From Thermocrinis ruber (GTDB taxonomy: Bacteria > Aquificota > Aquificia > Aquificales > Aquificaceae), in contig NZ_CP007028.1 of NCBI RefSeq assembly GCF_000512735.1, positions 1,054,001 to 1,118,000 of the forward strand: 64,000 nt of DNA. The letters are read 5' to 3'. This document shows positions 50,949 through 59,135 of this stretch, piece by piece (the stretch's first letter is position 1; every line of letters begins with the position of its first letter). The translations under genes were made by a program, and so were the position numbers. The notes beneath the pieces were generated by a model, which was not told where the DNA came from, ran no database searches, and saw nothing but the letters and a program-made list of their open reading frames with translations.

Positions 50949-50958
50949 AGTTTAAAAT

Positions 50959-51795
50959 TTAAACCTCATCGGAAAATATCACCTCTGGTGGAGGGACCTT
51001 TATAATCCCCCTTTGGTAGCCAAGGCTCAAAAGTAGCCTCACCGCCCTTCTGCCATCCTCTCCGTAATCTATTGTCCTTTCATTCACATACATGCTCACA
51101 AATTTTTTTGTTTTTTCTGTGTCTTCTTTTATGTCCCTTGCATACTCCCTTGCGTATTTTAGGGCTTCCTCCGGGTGGGACAAGGCGTACTCTACGCTCT
51201 TTCTCATAAGCCTTTCTATCTTTTGGATGATTTCCTTTCCCAAGTCCTTCCTAACCACATTTCCACCCAAGGGCAAAGGCAAACCAAAGCTTTCCTTCCA
51301 CCACTCACCCAAATCAACCACCTTATTTAGTCCCTTATCTTTGTAGCTCAGTTGTCCTTCGTGGATTACCAAGCCTGCCTTTACCTCCCCCGAAAGCACC
51401 GCATCAAGCACTTTGTCAAAGGGCATAACCACCGGCTCAAAGTCCGGCTCGTAAAGCTTTAAAACCAAGTAGGCGGTGGTCAACTTCCCCGGCACCGCGA
51501 CCTTTTCTCCCTTCAAGCTCTTTAACTCTTCCCTTGCCACAACCAAGGGACCGTAGCCATCTCCTACACTGCCACCGCTTGGAAGCACCAAGTATTTGTC
51601 CGCTATGTATGGGTACGCATGAAAAGACACCGCAGAAACTTCGTAGGTTCCCTCCAGGGCACGTTGATTGAGGGTTTCAATATCCGCCAAAACGTGCTCT
51701 ATCTCTAAACCTTCCGTGTCTATGACCCCTGCAGTGAGAGGATAAAACATAAAGGCATCGTCTGAATCTGGGCTGTGGGCAATTCTAATACGCAC
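50959..51795 (-). CDS. mqnD: 1,4-dihydroxy-6-naphthoate synthase (futalosine menaquinone pathway)
   Basis: The 278-residue protein is a periplasmic-binding-protein fold enzyme that converts cyclic dehypoxanthinyl futalosine to 1,4-dihydroxy-6-naphthoate. MqnD rather than MqnA is indicated by AHSPDSDDAFMFY, SVGDGYGPLVVA, the catalytic His in VIHEGQLSY, and LPLPLGGNVVRKDL. The start is GTG, seven bases after a TATAAT. MoaA follows in the same operon. Confidence 0.9.
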   Translation of the reverse strand: MRIRIAHSPDSDDAFMFYPLTAGVIDTEGLEIEHVLADIETLNQRALEGTYEVSAVSFHAYPYIADKYLVLPSGGSVGDGYGPLVVAREELKSLKGEKVAVPGKLTTAYLVLKLYEPDFEPVVMPFDKVLDAVLSGEVKAGLVIHEGQLSYKDKGLNKVVDLGEWWKESFGLPLPLGGNVVRKDLGKEIIQKIERLMRKSVEYALSHPEEALKYAREYARDIKEDTEKTKKFVSMYVNERTIDYGEDGRRAVRLLLSLGYQRGIIKVPPPEVIFSDEV

Positions 51796-51802
51796 AGGAA
51801 AA

Positions 51803-51808
51803 ATTATA
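51803..51808 (-). promoter_or_regulatory. -10 box for mqnD (leaderless, GTG start)
   Basis: TATAAT on the minus strand, seven bases before the GTG start codon; it lies in the 18-nt gap after phoD, separating that operon from mqnD. Confidence 0.55.
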
Positions 51809-51813
51809 ATCCC

Positions 51814-53385
51814 TTACAGCAAAGTTATCGGCTTTCCTCTTTCATAAACTGCCCTAACTGCCCTTACTTTTTCCGCATCCTTCCTGTACTTATCCACGAA
51901 GAACATCTCTCCTACAGCCCTATCCCTTGTAAGCGTAAGGACCGAGTAGCCCCAGATTTTATGTTCTATATATTTAGTCCAAGGGTTTTGGTTCTTTTCC
52001 GCCTGGGCAAACTCCACGTGGTTTGACACGCCGTAATCTCTCCACCAGGTGGTCTCTGCGGCACTTATGGAGGAAAGGGCTGGCGTCATAAACTCCATCC
52101 CAAGAACCTTTTGATAGTCTCCTTCAAACTTGTCTGGAACCTCTGCCACTAGCCCCGCATGCCTGTCTCCCGTTATGATAACCAGATTGTTTATAGCCTT
52201 TGACCCTAAAAACCTGAGGATCTCCTCCCTCTCTCCTGCGTAGCCATCCCAAGCATCCAAGGAACCAAAGAGTCCGTTGACCCTACCCTGAACAAACTGA
52301 ACCTCGTTTGCCCAAACTTTCCAGTTGTAGCCTTTTTCCTCCAGCTTTCTGAACAACCAAGTTTTTTGTTCCTTTCCCAGCATAGAGGTTTTTCTCTGTT
52401 CGGGACAGCCTGGGTGTGCAAATCTCTTTTCACAAGGTTGAGGCGTCCTGTAGGACCTCTCGTCGGTGCATATCAAGTGAAGAAGGTCTCCCACCTTAAA
52501 GTCCCTGTATATGGTTATCCACTTTAATGGATCCCTTGAATCTAGGTCTACCTTTACCTTGGCGGGTGTGTAGGCAAGCCATGCCTGTATGGCTATCCTC
52601 CTTAGTGCCAAGCTCTGGGCTTTTTTCCTGTAAAAGGGATGTCTGGGCAATAGGTAGTAGCCTCCCTCGTAGTCATAGGAGTAATCGTTGGCGTACTCGT
52701 GGTCATCCCAGATGTATATGAAAGGATGCATGGCACGGGCAAGCTGATAGTCCTTGTCAGAAAGATAGGTTCTGTATAGGTACAGGTAGTCTTCCAAGGT
52801 GAGGGCTATTCTTCCACCGGAGGGAAGGTTCAGATCCCTTCCGGGCACCCTAGGCGGTCCGTAGATCTTCTCGTAAATTTGGTCTCCCAAATGCACCACA
52901 AAACCTACGTCCTCTTGGGAAATGTGCCTAAAGGCGGAGTAGTAGCCATCCGCATAGTTTTGGCAGGTGATAAAAGCAAACCTAAACTCCTCCGGGCTTC
53001 CTGCAGGCAGTGTTTTGAACCTTCCCGTTAGAGATGGAACATCTGCATACACAAAGCGGTAGTAGTAGGTGCCACCTGGCTTTAATCCATCTATGGTAAG
53101 CTTTACTGTGTAGTCCCTTGAGGGGTTTATTCTGTCTGCAGGTATGCGAACTTGGACCACCTCCGAAAAGTCAGGCTTTGTGGATATCTCAAGCACCAGG
53201 TCCCTTTTCATACTTTCGTGCACCTTTGGCTCAATTCTTGTCCATAACACTACGCTGTCCTGGGTAGGGTCTCCGCTTGCGACGCCCTGAGGAAAGACTT
53301 CGGGTGTGTCACTGGCAAAGGCTTCCAAGTTTCTGGTAAGTAAGCACAGCAGAGGCACGCTTATGAACTCTCTTCTTGTAAGCAT
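51814..53385 (-). CDS. phoD: PhoD-type alkaline phosphatase/phosphodiesterase
   Basis: The 523-residue protein begins with a twin-arginine signal (TRREFISVPLLCLL), as usual for PhoD, which is exported folded. The core has VASGDPTQDSVVLWTRIEP, the metal-binding FAFITCQNYADGY (Cys ligand region), VVHLGDQIYE, IWDDHEYANDYS and ITGDRHAGLVAEV. PhoD releases phosphate from phosphodiesters such as teichoic acids, nucleic acids or phospholipids using Ca and Fe. It is 4 nt after tonB, the last gene of a TonB uptake operon. Confidence 0.95.
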   Translation of the reverse strand: MLTRREFISVPLLCLLTRNLEAFASDTPEVFPQGVASGDPTQDSVVLWTRIEPKVHESMKRDLVLEISTKPDFSEVVQVRIPADRINPSRDYTVKLTIDGLKPGGTYYYRFVYADVPSLTGRFKTLPAGSPEEFRFAFITCQNYADGYYSAFRHISQEDVGFVVHLGDQIYEKIYGPPRVPGRDLNLPSGGRIALTLEDYLYLYRTYLSDKDYQLARAMHPFIYIWDDHEYANDYSYDYEGGYYLLPRHPFYRKKAQSLALRRIAIQAWLAYTPAKVKVDLDSRDPLKWITIYRDFKVGDLLHLICTDERSYRTPQPCEKRFAHPGCPEQRKTSMLGKEQKTWLFRKLEEKGYNWKVWANEVQFVQGRVNGLFGSLDAWDGYAGEREEILRFLGSKAINNLVIITGDRHAGLVAEVPDKFEGDYQKVLGMEFMTPALSSISAAETTWWRDYGVSNHVEFAQAEKNQNPWTKYIEHKIWGYSVLTLTRDRAVGEMFFVDKYRKDAEKVRAVRAVYERGKPITLL

Positions 53386-53389
53386 GCCT

Positions 53390-54226
53390 TTACCTCCTCA
53401 GTTGGTACTCCACCTCCACCCTCAGGTTGACAGGCTTTCCATCTGGGGGAGGGGGAAACTTTAGACTCCTTATGAGCCTGAGGGTTTCGTTGTCTATGGA
53501 GGAGCTTCCGCTGGAGCTTGCAAGCCTCACATTGACGGGGTTTCCAGATTCATCTATGGTAAAGCTAACCACCACTGTTCCCTCCTCTCCCCTTCTCTTT
53601 GCCTCCTCTGGATAGCGTTTTTTGGACTCTATTATACCCTTCACCAGGGCAAAGTATCTACTCAGTTGGTCTGCAGGAGGGGACAAGGTGGGCTTTTTTT
53701 CTTGAACCTGCGGTGGGTTTTCCACCCTTTCGCGAGTAGCTACCTCCTGTCTTTGAACCTCTCCACTGCGAGGAGCTTCCTGTTGCGCGCGAGCCTCTCC
53801 ACCGATTATTCTCTTCTCCTCCCTAGGAGTTTCTCTTGTGCCTGCCTCCTGAGTGGCAAGAGGTTTAACTTCCTGCGCCACTGGGCTCTCTTGAACTGGA
53901 GTCTGTCTCGTTGTCTCTTCTTTTAATTTTTCTTCCTGCGCTTTCGGTGGCTGTTGTGGGAGTTTTTCTTGAGTTTTTCTTTCTATCCTTTCCCTTTTTT
54001 GTTCCCGCTGGGCTTGTCTTTCAACCTTTCGTTGCTCAGGTGGGCTTTGAGGCTTTTGCTCCAAAATGGGAAGGCTTATCACCTCCACCACCTGCTGGGG
54101 AGTTTCTGGCAAAGAGTAGAGGGTGAGCCTTGAGAAAAGAAGTGCTACCGCCACAGCTGAAAAGGAAGAGAAAACAAATGAACTGATAATAGTATATAAC
54201 CTCTCCCTTTTCAGCCCTGCGTTCAT
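53390..54226 (-). CDS. tonB: TonB energy-transducing protein
   Basis: The 278-residue protein has an N-terminal membrane helix (about 12-35, with the S..H-type face replaced by SFSAVAVALLFS) and a long Pro/Glu/Gln/Lys/Arg-rich spacer (about 50-185). The C-terminal TonB domain has RRGEEGTVVVSFTIDESGNP and IRSLKFPPPPDGKP. TonB carries proton-motive energy from ExbBD to outer-membrane receptors. It overlaps exbD by 4 nt. Confidence 0.92.
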   Translation of the reverse strand: MNAGLKRERLYTIISSFVFSSFSAVAVALLFSRLTLYSLPETPQQVVEVISLPILEQKPQSPPEQRKVERQAQREQKRERIERKTQEKLPQQPPKAQEEKLKEETTRQTPVQESPVAQEVKPLATQEAGTRETPREEKRIIGGEARAQQEAPRSGEVQRQEVATRERVENPPQVQEKKPTLSPPADQLSRYFALVKGIIESKKRYPEEAKRRGEEGTVVVSFTIDESGNPVNVRLASSSGSSSIDNETLRLIRSLKFPPPPDGKPVNLRVEVEYQLRR

Positions 54227-54645
54227 TTTTTCTCACCCGCTATGGCGATTCTGGAGATTCCCTCCTCCTTTAATACATCTATTACATTCATAAGGTGCTG
54301 AGCCTTTGAATCTCTGTCTGCCACTATAACCACCATCAGTTGATCCTTTTGGGTTATACCCTTTAGGTAGGACCTTAGGGCTTGAATGCCCCTTCCTACA
54401 TTCTCGGTTTCTATGTCTCCGTCTTTGCCTATGTAAACCTTAAGGGGCTCTTTCACTTGGATAGTCTCAAGGGTGGAGGAGGTAGGAAGCTTTAGGTTTT
54501 GAAAGAGCATGGGAAAGACGTTCAAAGTGTAAAGAATAAAGAAGGTTAGCAAAAAGAGCATTATGTCTATCATTGGGATTATTTGTATCTCTTCCTTTTC
54601 TTGCTCTGGTTCCTCAAGCATTGACAAAAGTCTTTGTCTCTTCAT
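54223..54645 (-). CDS. exbD: ExbD/TolR-family biopolymer transport protein
   Basis: The 140-residue protein has one N-terminal membrane helix with the essential Asp in IIPMIDIMLFLLTFFI, then a periplasmic domain (YIGKDGDIETENVG, VVIVADRDSKAQHLMNVID). It forms the proton channel with ExbB and drives TonB. It overlaps exbB by 32 nt. Confidence 0.92.
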   Translation of the reverse strand: MKRQRLLSMLEEPEQEKEEIQIIPMIDIMLFLLTFFILYTLNVFPMLFQNLKLPTSSTLETIQVKEPLKVYIGKDGDIETENVGRGIQALRSYLKGITQKDQLMVVIVADRDSKAQHLMNVIDVLKEEGISRIAIAGEKK

Positions 54646-55063
54646 ACTCTTCCTCCAAAAGTTTGATCTTTAGCTCTTCTTTTATCTGGTGATGCTTTGA
54701 GATGAAGAACTTATACCACAGATAAAACCAAAGGGACATGGCTATACCCACCGCGGTAGCCACCAACGCCAAGCCTATGGCACTGCTTATCTCACCAGCA
54801 CCCGCCACTCCCTTCCTTCCCAATTCCACAAAAGCAATTATTAAGCCTATTACCGTCCCCAAAAGCCCCAGGAGGGGGGAGGTGGTGGCAGAAAAGTCCA
54901 AAAACCAAAGACCCTTTTTAAAGTCTAAGAGCCAACGCACTAAATCCATAGGTTCTGTGTTTGGCTTTCTTCTTAGGCTCAACAGCTTCAAAAACACTAT
55001 GTAGTTTCCGTAGAAAAAGACAAGGAACATCAGTATAAAGACCGCTATCTTTACCGTCTGCAT
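54614..55063 (-). CDS. exbB: ExbB/TolQ/MotA-family proton channel protein
   Basis: The 149-residue protein is a short form of the family: one N-terminal helix (VKIAVFILMFLVFFYGNYIV), then the conserved core TTSPLLGLLGTVIGLIIAF and IGLALVATAVGIAMSLW with the channel Thr residues. It lacks the longer N-terminal extension of enterobacterial ExbB. It follows the receptor gene by 2 nt. Confidence 0.92.
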   Translation of the reverse strand: MQTVKIAVFILMFLVFFYGNYIVFLKLLSLRRKPNTEPMDLVRWLLDFKKGLWFLDFSATTSPLLGLLGTVIGLIIAFVELGRKGVAGAGEISSAIGLALVATAVGIAMSLWFYLWYKFFISKHHQIKEELKIKLLEEEYEETKTFVNA

Positions 55064-55065
55064 GG

Positions 55066-57285
55066 TTAGAACCTCCCCCTGAGTCCTACGGAGATTGTAA
55101 AGGGTGCTCCTGCATAGTAGGTTCCCCTCTCGGTTCCGGGAGATATCCTTCCCACGTACTTCTTATCCGTTAAATTCACCACATCCACGAGTAAGTCTAT
55201 GCCCTTGTATATCCTCCTCTGCACGTTGAGATTTACCAGAGTATACGGAGATACCCTTTCCGTGTTGATAAAGTTTCCGTACCTTGAACCAACATACTGA
55301 ACGCTTGGACTTATTCTAAATCCCAATAGTTCAAACCTACCACCAAGCTTTATCATGCGCTCGGGAGTGTCGGGCACTGTTTTATCCTTTATGTTATACC
55401 TTGTATTCCCATCGTAAAAACTCTCATCCTTAAACTTGGCTTCGTTGTAGGAGAAGGATGTATAAATGCTTACTTTCCTTACGGGCACAATACCCAGTTC
55501 CAACTCCGCCCCATAAGCATCCACCTTTCCTGCGTTCCTAAGGTATATGAGGGTTGGGTCATTGGGGTCCGCAATGCGTATAAGCCTGTTTTTGTATTTC
55601 ACATAGTAAACAGAAGGTGCTATGTAGAACTTATCAAAGTCAAACCTTAAGCCCAAGTCATAGTTGTCCGCCTCTTCTGGCTTTAGCTGGTCCGCCACAA
55701 ACTGTGCAGAGACGCCTGAGGGTATCGTGCCTAAAAAGTTTTGGGGCACCCTAAAGTTCTTTGCATAGGCAAAATAACCGTAGGCAAAGTTTGTAAATTG
55801 GTAGCCAACTCCAAAGCTGGGAAGTGTTTTTCTGTAGGTCTTTTCGTAGGTTCTATCTGGATCCAGAGTTAGCCCCGGATGCTTATAAATGCCGTCTTCT
55901 GGGTAATAAGGGAGTGTAGTTGGAGTTTGGTAGCTTTTAAAGTCTCTCTTTACGCTTGCAAATCTCACTCCGAGGTTGATGTCCATTTTATCCAAAAGTC
56001 CCTTGGACTCAAGGAATAAATAAGGTGTATTTGTTATGGTCTTTGTGCGTTGGATGTATCCATAATAAGAGTCATTATCATTCAAGGTGAAGGTGCCGTC
56101 CGGATAGACGTCGACTCTGCGGTGTGGTTGCCACTGCTTTAGGTCCGCATACTCATACCAGTATCCCAAAAATAGTCTTGAGTCCTTTGGCAGTTCAAAC
56201 TTCAATTCTGCTATAACACCAGGTCTGTCCGTGTAGTTGAAGGATTCTCTAAAGTATACTCTTGCTGGTGGTGGAGTGGTTCTTCTTATGGCACTCGTTC
56301 CCGAACCCCTACCTATCCACATGTAGGGCTTTAAGCTTAGCTTTACACTGCTTGTTATGTCCAGCTCTATGTTAGCCCTAAGCTGTTGGTTGGTGTAGGG
56401 GTTTTTGTGGAATTCGTAGTATAATCTGTTATGATTTTGGTTAGTTGCTCCTGTATTTGGATAGAGCAGTCTATCATTATAGTCTCCCCTTCTGAACATT
56501 GTGCTAAGTTCACTATAGGTAAACCCTCTGTAAAAGTAGTTCAGCTGGACGTTCTTGTCGTAGTAAAACTCCCAAAAGAGCCTGCCAACTTTGTGGGATA
56601 TGCCCACTGTGTAGTGGTCTCTGTATTCGGGGTGTTTGCCTGGACCCTTCCATTTGTCCGCCTCCGTGTGAGAGTAAGATACAAACAGCTTGGGAAGGTT
56701 TCTGTTTCCTAAAAGGTATCCCGTATCAAGTCTTATAAAGTGCCTCTTAAAGTTAAAGGAACCGTACTTTTCGCTGAGAGTGATCCCAAACTTGTTGGCG
56801 GGAGGTCTTGTTCTGACCCTTATGGCACCTCCTATCTCTACGTAGAAGGGGTTTCTCTTGCTCACCACACCTCTTTCTACGGTGATGCTCTCTAAATTTT
56901 CCACGTCTGCGTACTCATGAGGATAAAGCCTGAAGTTTCCAGAGTCGTTTAGGGGCATGTCGTCAATGGTTACTCCGATTTGAGTATCGTCAAAGCCTCT
57001 CAGTCTTATGGTTCCACCGCCAAGACCGTAGGCATCATCCGTCTGGATGTTCAAGGAGGGCGTGAGCTCTATGGCTTTGAAGATATTTACACTTCCCGCA
57101 CCAGATCTGACTTTTAGCTCTTCCTCCTTTACAGTGGTCTCCGTCTTTGGAGTTCTTCTTTTAACTTCCACCGGCAGGATGGCTTCCTTTCCACCCTCTT
57201 CTTCTACTCTAACTTTTATTAGTGTCTCTTGAGAAAAAGCCAAACTACCAAACAGTGCAGAAAGTAGAATAGCAGTCCTTTTCAT
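55066..57285 (-). CDS. TonB-dependent outer-membrane receptor
   Basis: A signal peptide (about 1-18, MKRTAILLSALFGSLAFS) precedes the 739-residue receptor. The plug domain contains TIRLRGFDDTQIGVTIDDMP and ESITVERGV; the barrel ends with the typical aromatic residue (SVGLRGRF). The VNLTDKKYVGRISPG stretch near the end is standard. The substrate is not evident from sequence, but joint transcription with phoD and a Pho-like box suggest a phosphorus compound or a PhoD metal cofactor such as iron. It has an AAGGAGG site. Confidence 0.93.
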   Translation of the reverse strand: MKRTAILLSALFGSLAFSQETLIKVRVEEEGGKEAILPVEVKRRTPKTETTVKEEELKVRSGAGSVNIFKAIELTPSLNIQTDDAYGLGGGTIRLRGFDDTQIGVTIDDMPLNDSGNFRLYPHEYADVENLESITVERGVVSKRNPFYVEIGGAIRVRTRPPANKFGITLSEKYGSFNFKRHFIRLDTGYLLGNRNLPKLFVSYSHTEADKWKGPGKHPEYRDHYTVGISHKVGRLFWEFYYDKNVQLNYFYRGFTYSELSTMFRRGDYNDRLLYPNTGATNQNHNRLYYEFHKNPYTNQQLRANIELDITSSVKLSLKPYMWIGRGSGTSAIRRTTPPPARVYFRESFNYTDRPGVIAELKFELPKDSRLFLGYWYEYADLKQWQPHRRVDVYPDGTFTLNDNDSYYGYIQRTKTITNTPYLFLESKGLLDKMDINLGVRFASVKRDFKSYQTPTTLPYYPEDGIYKHPGLTLDPDRTYEKTYRKTLPSFGVGYQFTNFAYGYFAYAKNFRVPQNFLGTIPSGVSAQFVADQLKPEEADNYDLGLRFDFDKFYIAPSVYYVKYKNRLIRIADPNDPTLIYLRNAGKVDAYGAELELGIVPVRKVSIYTSFSYNEAKFKDESFYDGNTRYNIKDKTVPDTPERMIKLGGRFELLGFRISPSVQYVGSRYGNFINTERVSPYTLVNLNVQRRIYKGIDLLVDVVNLTDKKYVGRISPGTERGTYYAGAPFTISVGLRGRF

Positions 57286-57306
57286 GCTGAACCTCCTTGG
57301 GAATGC

Positions 57307-57338
57307 AGTTTAGCAGGGAATTGTTAAGTTTCTGTTAA
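57307..57338 (-). promoter_or_regulatory. Pho-box-like direct repeat and -10 of the TonB/phoD operon
   Basis: On the minus strand TTAACA occurs at 57338-57333 and again at 57327-57322, separated by exactly five bases (11-bp period). This is the PhoP-box layout described in Bacillus and the spacing of PhoB boxes. Nine bases further is TAAACT (57312-57307), a plausible -10, followed by AAGGAGG and the receptor ATG. Confidence 0.55.
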
Positions 57339-57405
57339 GCTGACTGTCCGCTAGCATCCTCAAAAACTTCTCTGGGAAGGGCTTAAATATATTCCATGAT
57401 ACCCT

Positions 57406-57774
57406 ATGGTTCGTTGGTTTTGTCCTTACTGTTGGAATGAGGTAGATGAGAGGGACGAAGTTTGTCCTCATTGCGGTGCGGACCTCAAGGGCTTTAGTTC
57501 CTTAGATTACGACCAAAAACTAATTCTTGCCCTTGATTGTCCTATAACGCAGAGCAGAATGTTCGTTATTGAGGTGCTCGGCAGGAGAAAAACGCAAGGG
57601 GCGGTGCCTAAGCTCTGCAGAATGCTCTTTGAAGACAGGGACACCTTTGAGCTTATTGAAATTGCAAAAGCCCTTTTGAACATAGGAACCGCAGACGCCC
57701 TTGAGTGTCTGCAGAGGAGAATGAAAACCGAGGACAACTTGATACTTAAAAGGTTCTTAGAAGTGCTCCTTTAA
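57406..57774 (+). CDS. Zinc-ribbon plus HEAT-repeat-like small protein
   Basis: The 122-residue protein starts with a zinc ribbon (FCPYCWNEVDERDEVCPHCG, two CxxC pairs) joined to two or three HEAT-like helix pairs (IEVLGRRKTQGAVPKLCRML, LIEIAKALLNIGTADALECL). Such proteins are usually scaffolds; no specific role is known. It lies between the divergent TonB operon and bioA. Confidence 0.75.
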   Translation: MVRWFCPYCWNEVDERDEVCPHCGADLKGFSSLDYDQKLILALDCPITQSRMFVIEVLGRRKTQGAVPKLCRMLFEDRDTFELIEIAKALLNIGTADALECLQRRMKTEDNLILKRFLEVLL

Positions 57775-57791
57775 TGTAAAATTCTTTTCTT

Positions 57792-59135
57792 ATGAATTGG
57801 CGCATTTTGGAACAGTGGGATAAGGAATACTTCTGGCATCCCTTCACCCAAATGAAGGTCTACAGGGAGGAAGAAAACCTGATCTTTGAGAGGGGAGAGG
57901 GTGTTTATCTTTACGATGTAAAGGGCAGAAAGTTTATAGATGCCATCTCTTCCCTTTGGTGCAACGTGCATGGACACAATCATCCAAAGCTAAACCAAGC
58001 CCTAATAGACCAGCTTAAAAAGGTTGCCCACACCACCACACTGGGCAGTTCCAACGTGCCCGCTATTCTGTTAGCCAAAAGGTTGGTGGAGATATCTCCT
58101 AAATGCCTAACCAAGGTTTTTTACTCCGAAGACGGTGCAGAGGCGGTGGAAATTGCCATAAAGATTGCCTACCAGTATTGGAGAAACAAGGGAGAAAAGA
58201 GAAAGATCTTTATCACCCTCTCTGAGGCTTATCACGGAGACACCCTCGGTGCGGTCAGCTTGGGTGGGATTGACCTCTTCCATGGCACCTACAAAGACAT
58301 ACTCTTTGAAACCATAAAACTGCCCTCTCCTTACATCTTCTGCAAAAAGAACTACGGAGGGCTATCTGAAGAGTGCAAGAATGCCCTTTTGGAAATCTTG
58401 GAGGAAATCCTAAAAAGCAGGGACGATATAGTGGCGGTTAGCTTGGAGGCTGGCATCCAGGGTGCAGCGGGTATGTTGCCCTTTCCGAAGGGCTTCCTTA
58501 GAGGCGTTAGGGAACTGACTAAAAAGTATGGGGTTTTAATGATCGTGGATGAGGTTGCCACAGGCTTTGGAAGGACGGGAACTATGTTTTACTGCGAGCA
58601 GGAGGATGTATGCCCAGACTTTATGTGCTTGGGGAAGGGCTTAACGGGTGGCTATCTTCCTTTGGCGGCAACCTTGACCACCGAGGAGGTCTTCAATGCA
58701 TTCCTTGGTGAGTTTGGAGAGATGAAACACTTTTACCATGGGCATACCTACACGGGCAACAACTTGGCATGTGCGGTAGCCTTGGCAAACCTTGAGGTCT
58801 TTGAGGAGGAGAAAACCTTAGAAAAGCTCCAGCCAAAGATTGAATACCTGAGCCAAAGACTAAAGGAGTTTTGGGAGTTGGACTTCGTAGGGGATGTCCG
58901 ACAGCTAGGCTTTATGGCAGGCATAGAACTGGTAAAGGACAAGGAAAAGGGAATACCCTTTCCCTATGGAGAAAGGACGGGCTTTAAGGTAGCTTACAAA
59001 TGCAGAGAAAAAGGCGTGTTCCTCAGACCATTAGGGGATGTGATGGTTTTGATGATGCCTTTGGTGGTGGAAAGGGAACATATAGACCAAGTGGTGGATG
59101 CCTTAAAATGGGCAATTGAAAGCTTGAAAACATGA
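57792..59135 (+). CDS. bioA: Adenosylmethionine-8-amino-7-oxononanoate aminotransferase
   Basis: BioA is the PLP aminotransferase of biotin synthesis. The 447-residue protein has WHPFTQMKVYREE near the start (BioA-specific), YSEDGAEAVEIAIKIAYQYW, the DEVATGFGRTGTMFYC stretch with PLP-binding Asp, and the PLP Lys in GKGLTGGYLPLAATL. No other bio genes are nearby. TAAAAT lies nine bases before the ATG. Confidence 0.95.
   Translation: MNWRILEQWDKEYFWHPFTQMKVYREEENLIFERGEGVYLYDVKGRKFIDAISSLWCNVHGHNHPKLNQALIDQLKKVAHTTTLGSSNVPAILLAKRLVEISPKCLTKVFYSEDGAEAVEIAIKIAYQYWRNKGEKRKIFITLSEAYHGDTLGAVSLGGIDLFHGTYKDILFETIKLPSPYIFCKKNYGGLSEECKNALLEILEEILKSRDDIVAVSLEAGIQGAAGMLPFPKGFLRGVRELTKKYGVLMIVDEVATGFGRTGTMFYCEQEDVCPDFMCLGKGLTGGYLPLAATLTTEEVFNAFLGEFGEMKHFYHGHTYTGNNLACAVALANLEVFEEEKTLEKLQPKIEYLSQRLKEFWELDFVGDVRQLGFMAGIELVKDKEKGIPFPYGERTGFKVAYKCREKGVFLRPLGDVMVLMMPLVVEREHIDQVVDALKWAIESLKT

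Noticed and set aside
50959-51795. Chorismate dehydratase (MqnA)
   Set aside because: The IHEG and PLPLGG motifs and the DSDDAFMF opening fit MqnD, the related enzyme acting last in the pathway.
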